A DNA stretch of 64,000 nt, from positions 236,001 to 300,000 of the forward strand of contig JAQOTA010000048.1 of assembly GCA_029532415.1 (NCBI GenBank). The letters run 5' to 3'. Of the stretch, positions 43,714-54,782 are shown in pieces. The notes beneath the pieces were generated by a model. The model saw only the letters and a program-made list of their open reading frames with translations, had not been told where the DNA came from and ran no database searches. Origin of the DNA: Marasmius tenuissimus (taxonomy: Eukaryota; Basidiomycota; Agaricomycetes; Agaricales; Marasmiaceae). The first letter of the stretch is position 1; every line of letters starts with the position of its first letter. A program made the translations under genes and the position numbers.

Positions 43714-46700
43714 CTACGAACCAGCATTCATCAACTCCCAAATCAACATATACCTCTTCCACACCAACATCTCTAGAGCTCGGTCATCCTCCGGAATCCC
43801 CAACGCCGACCTCAAATCCTCCCGAAGATATGGATATGGAGCCGATATCTGCTCGAGTATCTCCTTCGAAGACGACGGCCAACCTCCATTCTCATTTGCA
43901 TTAGCTCCTCGTCCCAGCAATTCCGTATCCACCTCCAAATTATTCATCAACGTCGCCAAAAGCAGCGGCGGACCCACTCCTGGAACGATGTAGTCCAGAT
44001 TTTCGCGATAGGTATCTATACTCAAGATCATCGCCGTGATCCGACTCAAGGCACGTTTCGATGTGTCCGTGCGAGGTCTTGAGATGGCAAGTGTATGGAG
44101 GATAGTCCATTCCTGGTGCTGGGCAGTACCAGTAATGAATCTAGGAACTAGGTCGGCCCGACTCCGCGATTTGTCGGTGGTAGCTAACGATTGGTTCTCC
44201 TCATCGAGGTTCAGCAACCATCGAACAGACGTGCATCCTCGTTCCGAAAGATTGTCGACGACGATACTCGTGAGTAGTGTCGGTTTCGCGTTGTGTTGAT
44301 CGATATCTGCTCCACGTTCTAACAGCAAATTTGCGAGGTCAAAGTAGAGGTTTGTCACGGCAGATGCGAAAGGTGTTACTCGGTCACTCAAAAAGTCTTC
44401 AACGGAAAGCCCCATAATGTCCAAAAGATACCCGGCGATGTACAACCCCGGTTGACTGGATGCAGGTCGTTCGGCGAGGTGGTAAAGTAGGTTCGGAAGC
44501 GGGCCCGGGAGTGCTTGCGGCAACTTGACATTAAAATCGTCGAGAAGGCGGAAGACATGCTCATCATTCTTTTCCACAGCTTCTACAACCGGGTTCGGAA
44601 CGGTGATGGCTATTGTGAATGTACAATGCCCTAGCTCCAGCAAAGAGCGAATGATATCCCTCCTCCCGAGTTGCACTAGTCGACTGATAATGTTGTTGGC
44701 CGATGAAGGATCTTCTGCAGGTCTCTCTGCTTCATCCGGGCTCTTCAACATCGCCTCCCTCTCGTGCAACATTCTCAACGTCCTATCCAACGCAACCTGC
44801 GCATCCGCTGCGCATCTCGTGATGCGGTTCAACAACGCACTCGGATCCTGCATCGTAGCCTGCATATCCAACGCAATCCTAACCGTCTCTAACTCGTCAA
44901 ATATCCTAACGGGCATGTCCTCCGAGCGGGAGTCGAGGTACTGTAGCAAGACTTCCAGGACGTCCGGAAGCATTAGCACTGCCGCCATGACAATGGGACA
45001 CACAGAGGACCGTGACTCGATCCGTTCTAAGGGGTCAGCGCCCAGCGCCAACAACGTCCGAACAGCAGGAAGGTTCTCCATAATCACAGCTCGTGAAAGC
45101 GGAGAAACAGGAAGGCAAAAGAGGTCCTCATAGTCCACCCATGCCTGAAAGTTGGGTCTGCGTCCACCACGTTCTTTGGACGCGTTCGCGAGTGAGGCTC
45201 CAGCTCTGACAAGACGTTGAGCAATGGTAGGGATCTCCTTCTCCTCGAAAGCGCAGAGCCAGTATAATGGCGTCTCCGCTGCCCAATCGCTCCCGTCAGG
45301 CGATGCTCCTCGGTCAAGCAGGTACAGCGCGCAATCCAAATGCCCAGACCGACACACACATAGGAGTGGCGTCTCCGAGGCATGCTGATTCGCAATGTTA
45401 ATATCGGAGGAGTGTACTTCGACGAGATAGCGAAGGGCTTTGAGGTTGCCCACAGAAGCCGCGTAATGTAGTAGTCCATGACCCTTGTGATTCACGTAGA
45501 TCTCGTCAATCGTCTCGATCCCCTTCTCCTCGAGTTCCTCCTGGATACTCTGGTTCAACTTCCGAAAGTTGCTGAATGACCACTGCTTCGGAAAGTTATG
45601 GGAAAGAAAGTATGGCATCCCTATCCCCGCAGCTCCAAGTCGTAGGTATAGAACATGCCGGTCGATATCCCCCTCCCAGATGTTCCTCTCCCTGAAATCC
45701 GTAATGGTCTCGCCAATCGACCGAGCTTCGGCGATACACTTGATATGGCCTCGCGTGATGGAATGCATCATCCATTTGTTCAGCGTGGTCATGTCCACCT
45801 CGAGGGGGACACCTAGTGCACGATGGACACGCCAGCACCAGGCTTTCGCCAGATAACTCTCCTGACAATCCTCCTCGCTCGATGCAGCCATTCGAAGCCA
45901 GTAACAAGCCTGCTTCGGTTCAAATGCTGGAACGCCAAATTCATGACAGTGACATTTGAAAAGGTAGAAGGCGGCTGTAGCGTTGTTGATCTGGGTGGTA
46001 ATCTGGCCAGGCATTGCAACCGCTGCTTGTTCGAGGTCTTTGACGATGGCGACCTGTACGTCCCAGTCGAGAATAAATCTGAGCTTTTCAGGTTCGAAAA
46101 GGAACTGCGAAGGTCAAGTTTTAGAAAGGGACAAAAGGAGACTGGGTACGATAGGCACACCTCTGCGGGGTCTGGAGAGCTGATGAAAGGCTTATATCCC
46201 GGCCTGAAGGGATTGTGAGCATTGGAGAAGCCTCAGATCAGCCCGGGAGCATGCTTACCCCCTTTTTTGATAGTCATAATATCCATTATTCCCCCCGTTC
46301 TTTGCGATGTACAACCCGATTGAAATATCTGAGATGCCATGGTGCCCCTGATGTATGACCGGTCAGCCATGACCTCTGAACCATACGTTTGGCATCTTAC
46401 GGGTGCTGACTGGGATTCTTCAAGGTCATATTCAGCGTTCTCCTCGGCAACCATATCTAGGAGGGGCTGGATTTCGGAATGCCTGCACGAAAGGGCCAGA
46501 TGTAAGAAGGGCGGCCATGCAAGCAAGAGGATGAGAGCTTACTTATCCACCTGAAGACCTGCAATTGCATCGTACAACTGCCGTTTGTCAGGCATCGCCT
46601 GCAGGGAATTCTCCAAAGCGTACTCCATAGCTAGAAGTTTCTCCTCTTCAATTCCCTCGTACCTCCGAACAGTCTCTTTCGCGTAGCGAAGTAGCTCATC

Positions 46701-47774
46701 TGTGTGCTTGAAAGCCAATAGCTCCTCATCATTTGCCCCCAACTCCTTAGACAGCCACTCAAACGGATTGTCGCCGTTGAGGAGCGTTCTCCATATCAGG
46801 AGCCCCAGCGAGTACACATCCGTTTTCTTCATGCCTTCCGCTGTCAAACTCCCCTCCTTTGCCTCTGGGGCATCGTAGGGTGGGGTACCCATATGCAACG
46901 AGCTCCCTTCAGCATCCAGATCCATGACTGAGCCACCAAAGTCGGCCAGCTTTGCTGTGTAGAGAACGTCCGAGTTTTTGTCGCTATTCGGGAATACAAG
47001 CACGTTTTCGTGCTTGAGATCCCCGTGAACAATCCCACAGGCGTGAAGTATGGAAATCCCCTTCGAGACGTCGTAGCACAGCTTCTTCTTCGTCTCGAAC
47101 AGCAGCGGCTCCTCGTTTAGCTGTAACTGGGCAAGACTTCCGAGCTCCGAGAATTCTAAAACGAGATAAGGGAAATTGGACCGTGTACCCCGTGCAGCAC
47201 CCCAGCTCAACCCAAGTAAACGAACGATGTTGGGATGATATCGGATGGGCTCGTGAAGTAACGCACGAATCTCCAAGAGAATGTGCTTCCAACGAGTGGT
47301 CTCTTCGCGAGACTGGTGAACATGAGCATACTTGAGGGCTACATATTTCCCCCATCGTTGGGTCGTGTCCGCTACACTCTTCTGGTTCGTCGGGTTGGAG
47401 ACCCATACCGCTCGCTCGACACTGAAAGATGCACCAGAGGCGACTGGCTCTCGTTCGGTAAATGTGGTGCCAAGTCTGTCGATGAGAATGGGTGTATCGT
47501 TGAGCGTGCGCTCGAGCCCCGAGACGAGAAATACGAAGGATGATATTCGACCATCGTATGTCGACGAGCTCTGTGTTCCAACCGCATTCGAATTCTCTGG
47601 TAGGTCGATAGGCACGTTGGGAAGGTCTCCAGTAGACGACTGCAAATTCCCGTTATCCGAGGCCTGCTGCGAATTTCGACTGAGGGTGAGAGTAGAGGCA
47701 AACTTGGCTGAAATCCAGGATTGAATACTAGACATGAGGGTAGAAACAAATGAAACGTACCTTGTCTGCATCAC
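43714..47774 (-). CDS. Protein kinase - Sel1-like - ankyrin repeat protein
   Basis: One gene, transcribed leftward from ATG at 47774. The first large exon (to about 46543) encodes a kinase: VALKYAHV (Lys), ILLEIRALL, the catalytic loop GIVHGDLKHENVLVF (HGD instead of HRD, common in this fungal group), ADFGGSV (DFG), GTPPYDAPEA (APE) and TDVYSLGLLIWRTLLNGDNPF. Short exons (HSEIQPLLDMVAEENAEYDL and others, 46015-46540) link it to a second large exon with a Sel1-like segment (AFYLFKCHCHEFGVPAFEPK, YWLRMAA), then ankyrin repeats (GHGLLHYAASVGNLKALRYL, ETPLLCVCRSGHLDCALYLL, LLLERGADIDQHNAKPTLLT, LELGHCTF). The end is at 43714. Catalytic residues are present. Such kinase-repeat fusions are thought to act in signalling or self/non-self sensing, but that is inference. 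I could not fix every junction between 46015 and 46540, so two genes remain possible. Confidence 0.75.
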
Positions 47775-48665
47775 CCGTCCTTATGTGACCTACAACTGCC
47801 CCTCATTTGCTACAACCTTGGGTCACTGGACCGGTTGTCATGCTTGACATGGATAGATGACGCTAGTGCCTGAGGCCTGGAGGCAGTTCAACGCTTCACA
47901 TGGGTTGATAATGTGTCGAGAGTCACAGAACGAGGGCCTCTGGAGTTGTTCGGTCTCAATTTGCATCGGACACCTGGAAAATCTTGTTAACCACACCACG
48001 AAAAGGCAAACAATTCAAAGGCAGACATACCTCCATAAACTCGGATAGCAGAATAGGTTCCTCAGTCTAGAAATCAGTGAGAGTTGCGCAGAATGACCTC
48101 AAAGAAGTGTGTAGGTTGTGTAGATCAGCGTTTAATGAGAGCGCGAGATCCATGATCATCGTGGTCCGGTGCAAGGGAGCCTATTAGTATAAGGCGCTTA
48201 TTTTTTTGTCAGTGTCTCTCACGAGCGCCTAGTACCTTTCAACCCCACCACCACGGTCTTGAACCAGAACCGTTCTGTACTACGGCTACGAACCGACAGC
48301 TTTGCGGCGACCACCGTGGTAGTCGCGGTAATAACGATCATTAGGCTACTTGGAACAGCCAGAAGGAGTATTCAACACTCCGGGAATGCGAATCCCACAT
48401 GCAGAGGCAGCAGCGATGAGCTAAGTACGAGCCCTTTCATCTGCGTTTTTCGCTGTGTCCCCATATAACTAACGCCGGATGAATTCAGGCTGGCCTCCGA
48501 GTGCCCGAAATACTGGGTGGATGTGGTATTGGAGGAGTCATCTCGGTAATTGTCTGAACGAACCAACAGATTTGGTATAAGACGACAACTAAGGCCTAAG
48601 GGTTCGCCCACCCATCCTTATAACAACTGCCATCGAATCCTACACCTCACAACCTACGCACGAGA
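47775..48665. promoter_or_regulatory. Divergent region between kinase-ankyrin and OYE genes
   Basis: Holds both promoters. No coding exon or repeat recognised. CCTTATAACAACTG near 48615 could be the core promoter region of the OYE gene. Confidence 0.4.
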
Positions 48666-50005
48666 ATGTCAACGTCGAAACTCTTCCAGCCCGTCAAGCT
48701 CGGAGAATTGACTTTGAGCCACAGGATAATCCTAGCGCCATTAACGAGGTTTCGGGCAGACGCAAACCACATACCACACGTACCTCTCGTGAAGGAGTAC
48801 TACTCCCAGCGTGGTAGCGAGCCAGGAACCCTCCTCATCGCTGAAGCAACACTTATCCATCCGAGAGCTAGTGGATGGGCTCATACCCCTGGTATTTGGT
48901 CTGATGCCCAGGCTGCGGCATGGAGAGAGGTATCATTTTCAACAATCCAATGTGAGAATTTGTCTGGCTTATTCGAACTTTGATTCGTCCTAGATTGTGA
49001 ATGGGGTACACGAAAAGGGATCGTACATATACCTTCAATTATGGGCTACCGGTCGAGTGGCTACACCAGACCAACTCTGGTCTGAGGATCCTTCCTACCC
49101 CTACATATCAGCATCTGACGTACCCTTGTCTCAACGAACCGAATCTCCCCGCCCTCTGACAGTCGAGGAGATCAAGGAATACGCCCAATACTATGCGCAA
49201 GCAGCCAGCAACGCGGTCGACAAAGCCGGCTTTGATGGGGTCGAGCTACACGGAGCTAACGGGTACCTCATCGAGCAATTTCTGAAGGAGTCATCCAACC
49301 GACGTACAGATGATTATGGTGGTAGCCCCGAGAATCGGGCGAGGTTCGCCCTCGAGATGGTTGACGCGGTTGGTCAAGCAGTGCCCAAAGAAGACTGGGA
49401 TCCGGTTGAGCCCGTGGAATACGTTCCAAGGTACGTTGGGCTACAATTTACTTTCTTGAAGAAGTGGATTAGAAGCTGAAAACGAAGTACAGAGACGGGT
49501 GACAAAGACCCCGTCCCTACATATTCGTACCTGGTGAAAGAGCTAAAGAAAGCTCACCCAACCCTTGCATTCATCCATCTCGTCGAACCACGGGTGGACG
49601 GCATCACAGACGTAGACCCCGGAAACCATAATAACGACTTTATCCGAGAAATTTGGAACCAAGGAGCTGAAGGAACCCAGGCCGAATACGGACGACGACT
49701 GATTTCAGCAGGAGGTTATGACTTGGAGTCCGGGACAGAGCTCGCGGACACGAAAGGCGACCTCGTTGCGTATGGCAGGTGGTTTATCTCCAATGTATGC
49801 GCAACTTTTTCAAGAGCGCCCCGCTGTTACTCATAATTTCCTTCGGCTATGTACACTGCAGCCCGACCTACCGTATCGACTACGACATAACATTCCCTTG
49901 ACGTTGTATGATCGGTCTACATTTTATCTCCGGGGAAGTCTCGGGCCTAGAGGGTACACGGACTATCCTTTCGCACAGAGAAGACAGTCATACGGCCGTG
50001 ACTGA
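48666..50005 (+). pseudogene. Old yellow enzyme (NADH:flavin oxidoreductase) with a frameshift in a conserved motif
   Basis: Starts MSTSKLFQPVKLGELTLSHR. Conserved OYE blocks: RIILAPLTRFRAD, LIAEATLIHPRASGW, YLQLWATGRVA, HGANGYLIEQFLKESSNRRT with DDYGGSPENR (FMN and substrate site), DKDPVPTYSYLVKELKK, VEPRVDG, and the end GPRGYTDYPFAQ; stop 50003-50005. Four exons. The motif GIRLSP is not in the main frame: exon 2 reads KEDWDPVEPVEYVP, while the next frame reads KTGIRLSPWNTFQ and is the one that splices correctly to ETGDKDPVPT. A single indel near 49390 (CCCAAAGAAGACTGGG) explains this. Unless it is a sequence error, the enzyme is dead, because GIRLSP carries FMN-binding Arg. Members reduce alpha,beta-unsaturated carbonyls with NAD(P)H. 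The rest is well preserved. Confidence 0.8.
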
Positions 50006-50480
50006 AACAGCCTAAAACACGATGTATCGTTGTGAGCCTGCTACGGTACGAAGCCGGAGTTGCACTCGTTCGCGGGAAAGAGAGGCGGATGTATCGCGTC
50101 GTTCCTGTAGGAAGATTCGAGCTTACTCTTGCTATTTCCTAGAATTTCAATGTTACAATAGCGCGAAGGCCATAAGGATAGGATATAGTGTTAGATTCAT
50201 ACACCAGCGTCTACATGGCGCCAACGTTGATAGAGGCACATGACATATATCAAAGCACTGCATCCCCTCGAAAACGAGCAAGTAATACTCGTCGAGCTCG
50301 ACACTCAAGCCCTGCACATACCAACGAGCATCTCTGAGCCCCCTATACCGACCCCAGAGAATTCATTTGGTAGGTTTCCCAGCCAGGAAAGGTCCAGCGA
50401 ACATAACTGACATCCGCGAATGGATTCTGATGCTGTAGCCCTTTCCACTAGAATCCAATTTGAAGCCTATCCGCCGTATA
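50006..50480. other. Spacer before the single-TM/coiled-coil gene
   Basis: Same-strand intergenic DNA; nothing recognised. Confidence 0.35.
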
Positions 50481-51095
50481 ATGCCAGCGTTGACCCTCGA
50501 ATCGTCCATTTCTGCCGTGGCTGAGGGAGTTTCGGCTTCCAACGATCCCGGTAGCAGTCTGTTCACAAAAATTGTGGTGTTCGCCATGCTCGCCGTCGTC
50601 GTTGCAGTAGGGGCCATGAAGTGGTTCTTCCCTTACAGGATTGAAGACCTGAAGGGCTTGGTGAAGGCTATTGACAACTTGATCGAGGAGAATACAACTC
50701 TTGAGTGGGACTTGCTTGGGGATTCTGCAAGAAATTTCAGGAAAATGCTAAATGGGTACGTGCGGGATGGTGCGCACCTTTATCCATAACGACTGATTGC
50801 CACCTCTCAAAATGCTTCCAAACTTCTCTGTACACCCACCAATAACGATTTAAACACTACCCACGGCCGACTTGAACCCAACATAGACGAAATGAGGAGG
50901 TGCGCCAGATCTGGTTGGGGAGTGCCGCCAAGCCGAGTAGAGCGAAGGTTCTTTCTTGGATAACCTTCCAATGGCATCACTTGAAGCGCGTGAACGCTTG
51001 CCATGCGTCGCTATCACAGTTGCAGTACGAGTTGCTGGTGCGTGTACTCGTCGATACCTAATGGCAAAATAATTCAGAGACGTAATCTTATATAG
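50481..51095 (+). CDS. Single-TM, coiled-coil protein (paralogue 1)
   Basis: Exons 50481-50755 (275 nt), 50887-51037 (151 nt) and 51078-51095 join in frame to 147 aa. The start MPALTLESSISAVAEGVSAS is preferred over the Met 7 codons upstream because the paralogue starts MPVLLTEKSVSATMEGVSAA. One membrane span (IVVFAMLAVVVAVGAMKWFF, about residues 30-50), then a helical region with heptad character (RIEDLKGLVKAIDNLIEENT), and in exon 2 WITFQWHHLKRVNACHASLS. The family is not recognised by name. The paralogue at 53420-54021 has exons 1 and 2 of exactly the same lengths, phases and order, which strongly supports this model. Topology: short N-terminus, one span, cytosolic or lumenal coil. Confidence 0.75.
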
Positions 51096-51583
51096 CTCAA
51101 GATTGACGAAAGAGAACGTACCTTCTGTGAAAGGGTGTCGTCCTTGCCCAGAAGGGGTCGTGCCATCCCGTTCAATGCCGCGAGCCGAGGCACTGACCGT
51201 CGCCGTTGACCATTATAAATTGTCCACCATCGTCACTACCGCCTACTTTTCCACATCGAACATTTCGTTTAATTTCATCAATTGGCCTCGTTACAACTTG
51301 CTCGTACTCCTTGGAATTGATTTATTCGGATTGCAGTGTCTAGCGACCTGAAGACAGGCGACGAAGAGACTGGGAAAGAGGAGGCAGATCAGGTCAAGGC
51401 ACTATGGCTGCTACCTCGCTGCAGTCGTCACCCAACGCTCCGCGTCTGTGCTGGCCTTCGTGCAATGAGTCCAAACGGCCATTGCTATACTGAGTCACAG
51501 TCGAAGAAACACAAAAAAGACAACCGCACTGATGGAAGTCAAGATGTTATTTGCACATGCCGGTGAGCCAGATGAAATCTTCA
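51096..51583. other. Left flank of the palindrome
   Basis: No gene recognised. Does not obviously match the right flank (52726-53419). Confidence 0.35.
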
Positions 51584-52725
51584 ACAACAGAATCTTGCGC
51601 TTGCCTTGAACCAGTTTACGCTCGCGGTATGTGGACGATGCTGACGAGATATCAAAGGGGTCCAGGGGAGTCAGGTCAGAGAAAAGAGTGTTTGGAGGCG
51701 TACGCAGCACCACCCTCGAGTGTTCAGTCTTGACATGACGGACGACGGCGTTGAGCTGAGATAACGAAGAGTTGAGAGCGTGTTATTTCTGAGGGTGGTT
51801 GATTGATATTTGAGCAAAACTAAGGAAGAAAGCAAAGCTCTGGTAGTGCCGAGTGGGGGAGGGGAAGCAAACGATGCGGCAAACTGGACTGCTGAGATGA
51901 TCAGTTGGTGTATGTGTGATGGACTGCATAATCTGAAAGGGCTGTGCATAAGGTCGGATAGGGTTATGTAACGTAGATGGCGATCAAAACCATTATTATA
52001 GCTCGTGACTCATCACTCATGTCGTTTCCGAAATGGGGGACAGGACTGAGGACCCCCGATAATAGGCGGGTAGGTCGGATCCGGAAATCGGTCAATTTCC
52101 CCCTGGATAGGTGACTCAAAAATTTCCCTTTTTGGTAATCAGTAGGTGGACTCTGATTTGACCTTGAGCCTACCATGACCTTTTGTCGGCTTTTTGTCGA
52201 GCACATTGCCGATTATAGGTGGATTGTGATCCGACCTACCCGCCTATTATCGGGGGTCCTCAGTCCTGTCCCCCATTTCGGAAACGACATGAGTGATGAG
52301 TCACGAGCTATAATAATGGTTTTGATCGCCATCTACGTTACATAACCCTATCCGACCTTATGCACAGCCCTTTCAGATTATGCAGTCCATCACACATACA
52401 CCAACTGATCATCTCAGCAGTCCAGTTTGCCGCATCGTTTGCTTCCCCTCCCCCACTCGGCACTACCAGAGCTTTGCTTTCTTCCTTAGTTTTGCTCAAA
52501 TACCAACCAACCACCCTCAGAAATAACACGCTCTCAACTCTTCGTTATCTCAGCTCAACGCCGTCGTCCGTCATGTCAAGACTGAACACTCGAGGGTGGC
52601 GCTGCGTACGCCTCCAAACTCTCTTTTCTCTGACCTGACTCCCCTGGACCCCTTTGATATCTCGTCAGCATCGTCCACATACCGCGAGCGTAAACTGGTT
52701 CAAGGCAAGCGCAAGATCCTGCTGT
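51584..52725. repeat. Large near-perfect palindrome (two about 498-bp arms, 146-bp spacer)
   Basis: The left arm, 51584-52081, is the reverse complement of the right arm, 52228-52725; by eye only a handful of mismatches, several of them transitions (for example GGTTGATTGATA against GGTTGGTTGGTA). The spacer is 52082-52227. Each arm contains the same 92-codon open frame (51671-51949 minus, 52360-52638 plus) rich in Leu/Ser, which I regard as chance. No target duplication was found at the ends (TTCA|ACAACAG and CTGCTGT|GACC). May be a foldback transposon or a local inverted duplication; a transcript would form a long hairpin. Confidence 0.9.
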
Positions 52726-53419
52726 GACCTGCCATACTGACCTCTACCATACAGATAAGCTCGGCATGCAAAAAGAAAAAACAACCAGATCGATGTCGCA
52801 ACCATCGTGTCGGATGTAACATATATCGATCTGGCCATTTGACAATTCGTGCGGATCTTGCCTTCTACGACCTTTACACGGGCCGTCCGAATGATTTCAC
52901 CCTCTACTTTCGCCTCTACCCTCACAGCCCATATTTTTCTGCCCCGCGGAGGGTATACCCACGTTCCAGACGATTTCGTTACAGTCCGCAGGCAAAGGGC
53001 ACTTGGAGCATTGACACGTAAGTTGAACTCACTGTGGTGATCAGCTTTACTCAACTGAGCTTGCCCTAATAGGCTCAGATAGTTGCGTCAATGGTTATCT
53101 TCCAGTTCTCCAACTCTCGAGCGCCAGCAGTCGTCGGTCTTTTGGACGGATCCACACATATTGAGTATTTTCGTTTCTTGCTTCTGGTTGTGGACAACAT
53201 CTGACTCAGAGCGTCTCCTTCGATAGGTAAAAATTATCAATGTTCCGAAGGTGGCCCAAACAGTCATGACGATGGAGGTCTAGCAAACGAATCACAGGCC
53301 AATGGCAACTACGGAATGGTTGCTGCAGCCCCGGATATCCATGGAACTGGTACCCTTCCAGACGGGCGGCAGACCATGCGAGGAGACCTTTGACGAGTAT
53401 GCAGAGACTCCGTAGGATA
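52726..53419. other. Right flank of the palindrome
   Basis: No complete gene. Open frames at 52840-53040 (+) and 52665-53054 (-) overlap and have no recognisable domain. A short stretch at 53310-53415 reads TTEWLLQPRISMELVPFQTG in one frame and might be an exon fragment. Confidence 0.3.
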
Positions 53420-54021
53420 TCAGCTTCGAAATTGCAGTACGTCGTTCCTTCGTAGATTCACTTCCATCTGAGCATTATCATAACCAATAAACGTGAACCA
53501 TTAGCTGACTATCCTCGAGCTAGTCCACATTCATACTCACCATAACCTCTCTCCTCAGCTCCACCAGCGAGCTATAGCACTTTTCCACGTCCCTCATCAC
53601 CTGCCAGCGAAGAACAATCCAAGCAACCAAGTTCCACCTATTCAGCTTCACTATTGAACGTTCCTCGATTTCTCTCCTTTCTTGGTCTTCCCTGCTCCGA
53701 AATTGTCAAGAAAACCCACGAGAAAGTCGTAACATCACCAACTCACATGGCCAGCCTCTCTCGGAATTCCAACTCTAAATCCCCCAACAAATCCCTCCCA
53801 AGAGCCGTATTTTCCTTGATGGTCTTGTGAACAAGTTCGATTTGCTCCTTCAGGTCGTCGAGCGTGTATGGATAAAACCAATTCTTCGCCCCAACGACGG
53901 TTATGAGCAGGATCACACCCGCAATGAAGACCTTGGTCCAAATCCCTCCATCACCAGAACCAGCTGCTGAAACCCCCTCCATCGTCGCCGAAACAGACTT
54001 TTCTGTCAACAATACTGGCAT
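53420..54021 (-). CDS. Single-TM, coiled-coil protein (paralogue 2)
   Basis: Minus strand: exon 1 54021-53747 (275 nt), 55-nt intron, exon 2 53691-53541 (151 nt), intron of 73 nt, exon 3 53467-53420; 157 aa, TGA at 53420-53422. N-terminus MPVLLTEKSVSATMEGVSAA, membrane span VFIAGVILLITVVGAKNWFY, then heptads (TLDDLKEQIELVHKTIKENT, RERLAMEDQERREIEER) and LVAWIVLRWQVMRDVEKCYS in exon 2. Shares with paralogue 1 the pattern EGVSA, K(N/W)WF(Y/F)PY, IEENT/IKENT, DLLGD and a W-rich exon 2. The pair are convergent, with the palindrome between them. No premature stop. Unknown function; an organelle-membrane or ER-membrane adaptor would fit but cannot be shown. Confidence 0.78.
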
Positions 54022-54782
54022 TCTTCGCTGCTATACTGGATTTCTGGTATAGTGCTGCGCCTGCTTTATCGAACGATCCCATTCGGATTTCTTGATGGTC
54101 AATATGTGCATACAGCAGCATCGCGAGGTGTTACGCACTGGATGGATTCTGTTCTGTGTAGACAGTGATGTTTCTTGAGAATGCTAGCTTTTTTTGCTTC
54201 TCAGTCTCTAGCTTTCGAGGTTCTCAAGATTTGCCTGCCCTCTAGCGGCTAAAGCTGTTGGACTGGACTGTGTGCGAATTTGTGACTTTTGCGTGACTAC
54301 GCGCCTAAAATTGAATGGGACCCCCGCGTGTAATTCAGTTCGCGAACGAGGGCAGTGCGGGCTCAGAGGCACGCTGAAGCGCTGGAAAGCTCAGAGCCCG
54401 TGCAGCTTTTACCTGCCAAAGCCCTGAAGCTGGAGTTGGGACTTATACTTCTAGCTTGTGGATTCCGTCGCTATTACTTGTTCTGGTATGCATGCACTGG
54501 TCCTGAGGTATACCAATAGTCCGAGTTTGGTCAGTTCATCTTCAGGCTAAGAGTTTCACGAGACACCGGGGCCAAAACACCAAGGTTCTCGGTTCGGGGA
54601 TGAGGGTTCTCTGCAGTTGGAATTGGGAATCAGGCTTGAGGGTCGACCATGTAGTCCCCCGAAAGACGTGAAGAAGCATTTAGAGAGAGAATCTTCGGCG
54701 TCTTCGAGGGCAATGGCATTCGGACCCCGTAAATACTGTGAATTATAGGTTCAACCACTTTCTTGACGACATTGATGTACAC
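54022..54782. other. Intergenic region
   Basis: Presumed promoter of paralogue 2 on the left and 3' flank of the dioxygenase gene on the right. Nothing recognised. Confidence 0.35.

Noticed and set aside
44525..45133. 202-codon plus-strand frame inside the ankyrin exon
   Set aside because: Antisense shadow of the ankyrin repeats.
51671..52638. Two identical 92-codon open frames in the palindrome arms
   Set aside because: They are one sequence counted twice; the composition is low in information (Ser/Leu), and no domain or context supports a gene.
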